A stretch of 64,000 bases of DNA, taken from assembly GCA_013423385.1 (NCBI GenBank), contig BLZA01000005.1, positions 310,001-374,000 on the forward strand, written 5' to 3'. Shown here piece after piece: positions 63,398-64,000 of the stretch (position 1 is the first letter of the stretch; each line of letters begins with the position of its first letter). Both the position numbers and the translations under genes were made by a program. The DNA is from Naganishia liquefaciens (taxonomy: Eukaryota > Basidiomycota > Tremellomycetes > Filobasidiales > Filobasidiaceae). A model generated the notes under the pieces. That model was not told where the DNA came from. It was given only the letters and a program-made list of their open reading frames with translations, and searched no databases.

Positions 63398-64000
63398 GCG
63401 GAAAGCTACCTGCTTGCCGATGATGCAATGGAGATAATAAATGGCTGATGGGTTCTCGTGCGTATCTATAATAGATTCGGGTCAGTTCTCGTCATGCGAT
63501 ATAGAGCAAGAAGCAGATATCGAGAAGTATCAGAAAAGAATGCGCGAATTGATTGAAAGCATTGACTGCTGGCGGTTTGCACATTCGGGGGCTTCAAGCA
63601 AGTCCGAAAGGGAAACGCTCGAATCCTGACCAGACATACGCCCCACCAGATCTCTTGCTGACGTGCAAATGTCTGGCATAAAGTATCTTCATTTGAAGAG
63701 GAAAGGGAGGGGTACCAGGCGAGGAATGATAGACTTACCTAATGAGCTTTTCGGATTGAATGATCCGGGTGATTGAATCCTGGCTTGAGACGCGGACGCC
63801 GTTTGTGAAAGGGTTCAGACGGATGACAGTTGTCAGATGTTGATGCAGGTTGGATGAGCTTTTCGTTAAGTATTCCGCACAATGTATACTCTCTCTTCCA
63901 CTAAGCGCGATCATTCGAGGAGAAGCGCAGATCCAGCAGAGCGATGCAGCGAAATCTCCTGCTTGCAGACAGACAGACTGATATCTGATGAGAAGACCGC
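63398..64000. other. Right-edge region upstream of TAD2
   Basis: No secure gene. On the minus strand, the frame of TAD2 stays open from 63397 up to an acceptor-like CTATTATAG at 63465-63473, and a small ATG frame (63530-63637, MSGQDSSVSLSDLLEAPE...) lies beyond. Another minus-strand segment near 63740-63840 (LTTVIRLNPFTNGVRVSSQD) ends in ATTAG-GTAAGT. These could be 5' exons of TAD2 or the end of another gene cut by the window edge. Confidence 0.35.

Overview
The window is nuclear DNA from a fungus, most likely a basidiomycete and possibly a Tremellomycete-type yeast or dimorph. The placement is inferred from gene content and style: almost every gene is cut by many introns of about 45-65 bp with GTRNGT donors and YAG acceptors, intergenic spaces are short, both strands are used evenly, and the proteins include a fungal cutinase, a GPI-anchored chitin deacetylase, a Kre9-like wall protein and a Cdc7/Cdc15-type septation kinase with an ARM-like tail. 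I saw no tRNA, rRNA, CRISPR array, transposon or virus-like element.

Layout, left to right. 1-5.8 kb: end of an unrecognised Q/P-rich gene (-), Pol II subunit RPB6 (-), sterol O-acyltransferase (-). 6.1-14.8 kb: HUA1-like zinc protein (+), TMEM97/EXPERA membrane protein (-), EI24-type membrane protein (+), C2H2 plus fungal-specific-domain transcription factor (+). 15.1-20.2 kb: cutinase (-) and secreted L-asparaginase (+), divergent from a 2.4-kb gene-free region. 20.4-23.9 kb: S-(hydroxymethyl)glutathione dehydrogenase (-) and a GPI-anchored Kre9-like protein (-). 24.5-32 kb: a 1,195-residue disordered protein (+) and a SulP anion transporter with STAS domain (+).

32.1-42.2 kb: XPB/SSL2 helicase (-), VPS45 (+), an OM14-like mitochondrial outer-membrane protein (-) and a DPB4-like histone-fold protein (+). 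From about 34.5 kb this stretch is clearly richer in GC and in simple repeats than the rest of the window, and the left edge of the change lies inside the XPB gene. 42.7-56.3 kb: chitin deacetylase (-), fructosamine-3-kinase family protein (+), glycogenin (+), a short-chain dehydrogenase with a possible mitochondrial leader (+), SEC11 (+) and Pol II subunit RPB4 (-). 56.8-63.4 kb: Cdc7/Cdc15-like kinase (+) and tRNA adenosine deaminase TAD2 (-).

The window is mostly housekeeping (transcription, secretion, vesicle fusion, tRNA editing, glycogen, formaldehyde detoxification) with scattered secreted and cell-wall genes. It is not an obvious biosynthetic or defence cluster. The most unusual things visible are at the level of gene structure: three micro-exons of 7, 8 and 9 nt that are needed to rebuild conserved motifs, four introns with GC donors, and the compositional mosaic through XPB. 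I found no convincing wholly new system. The best candidate for new biology is the disordered protein, which carries a PIP-box-like motif and a KEN motif.
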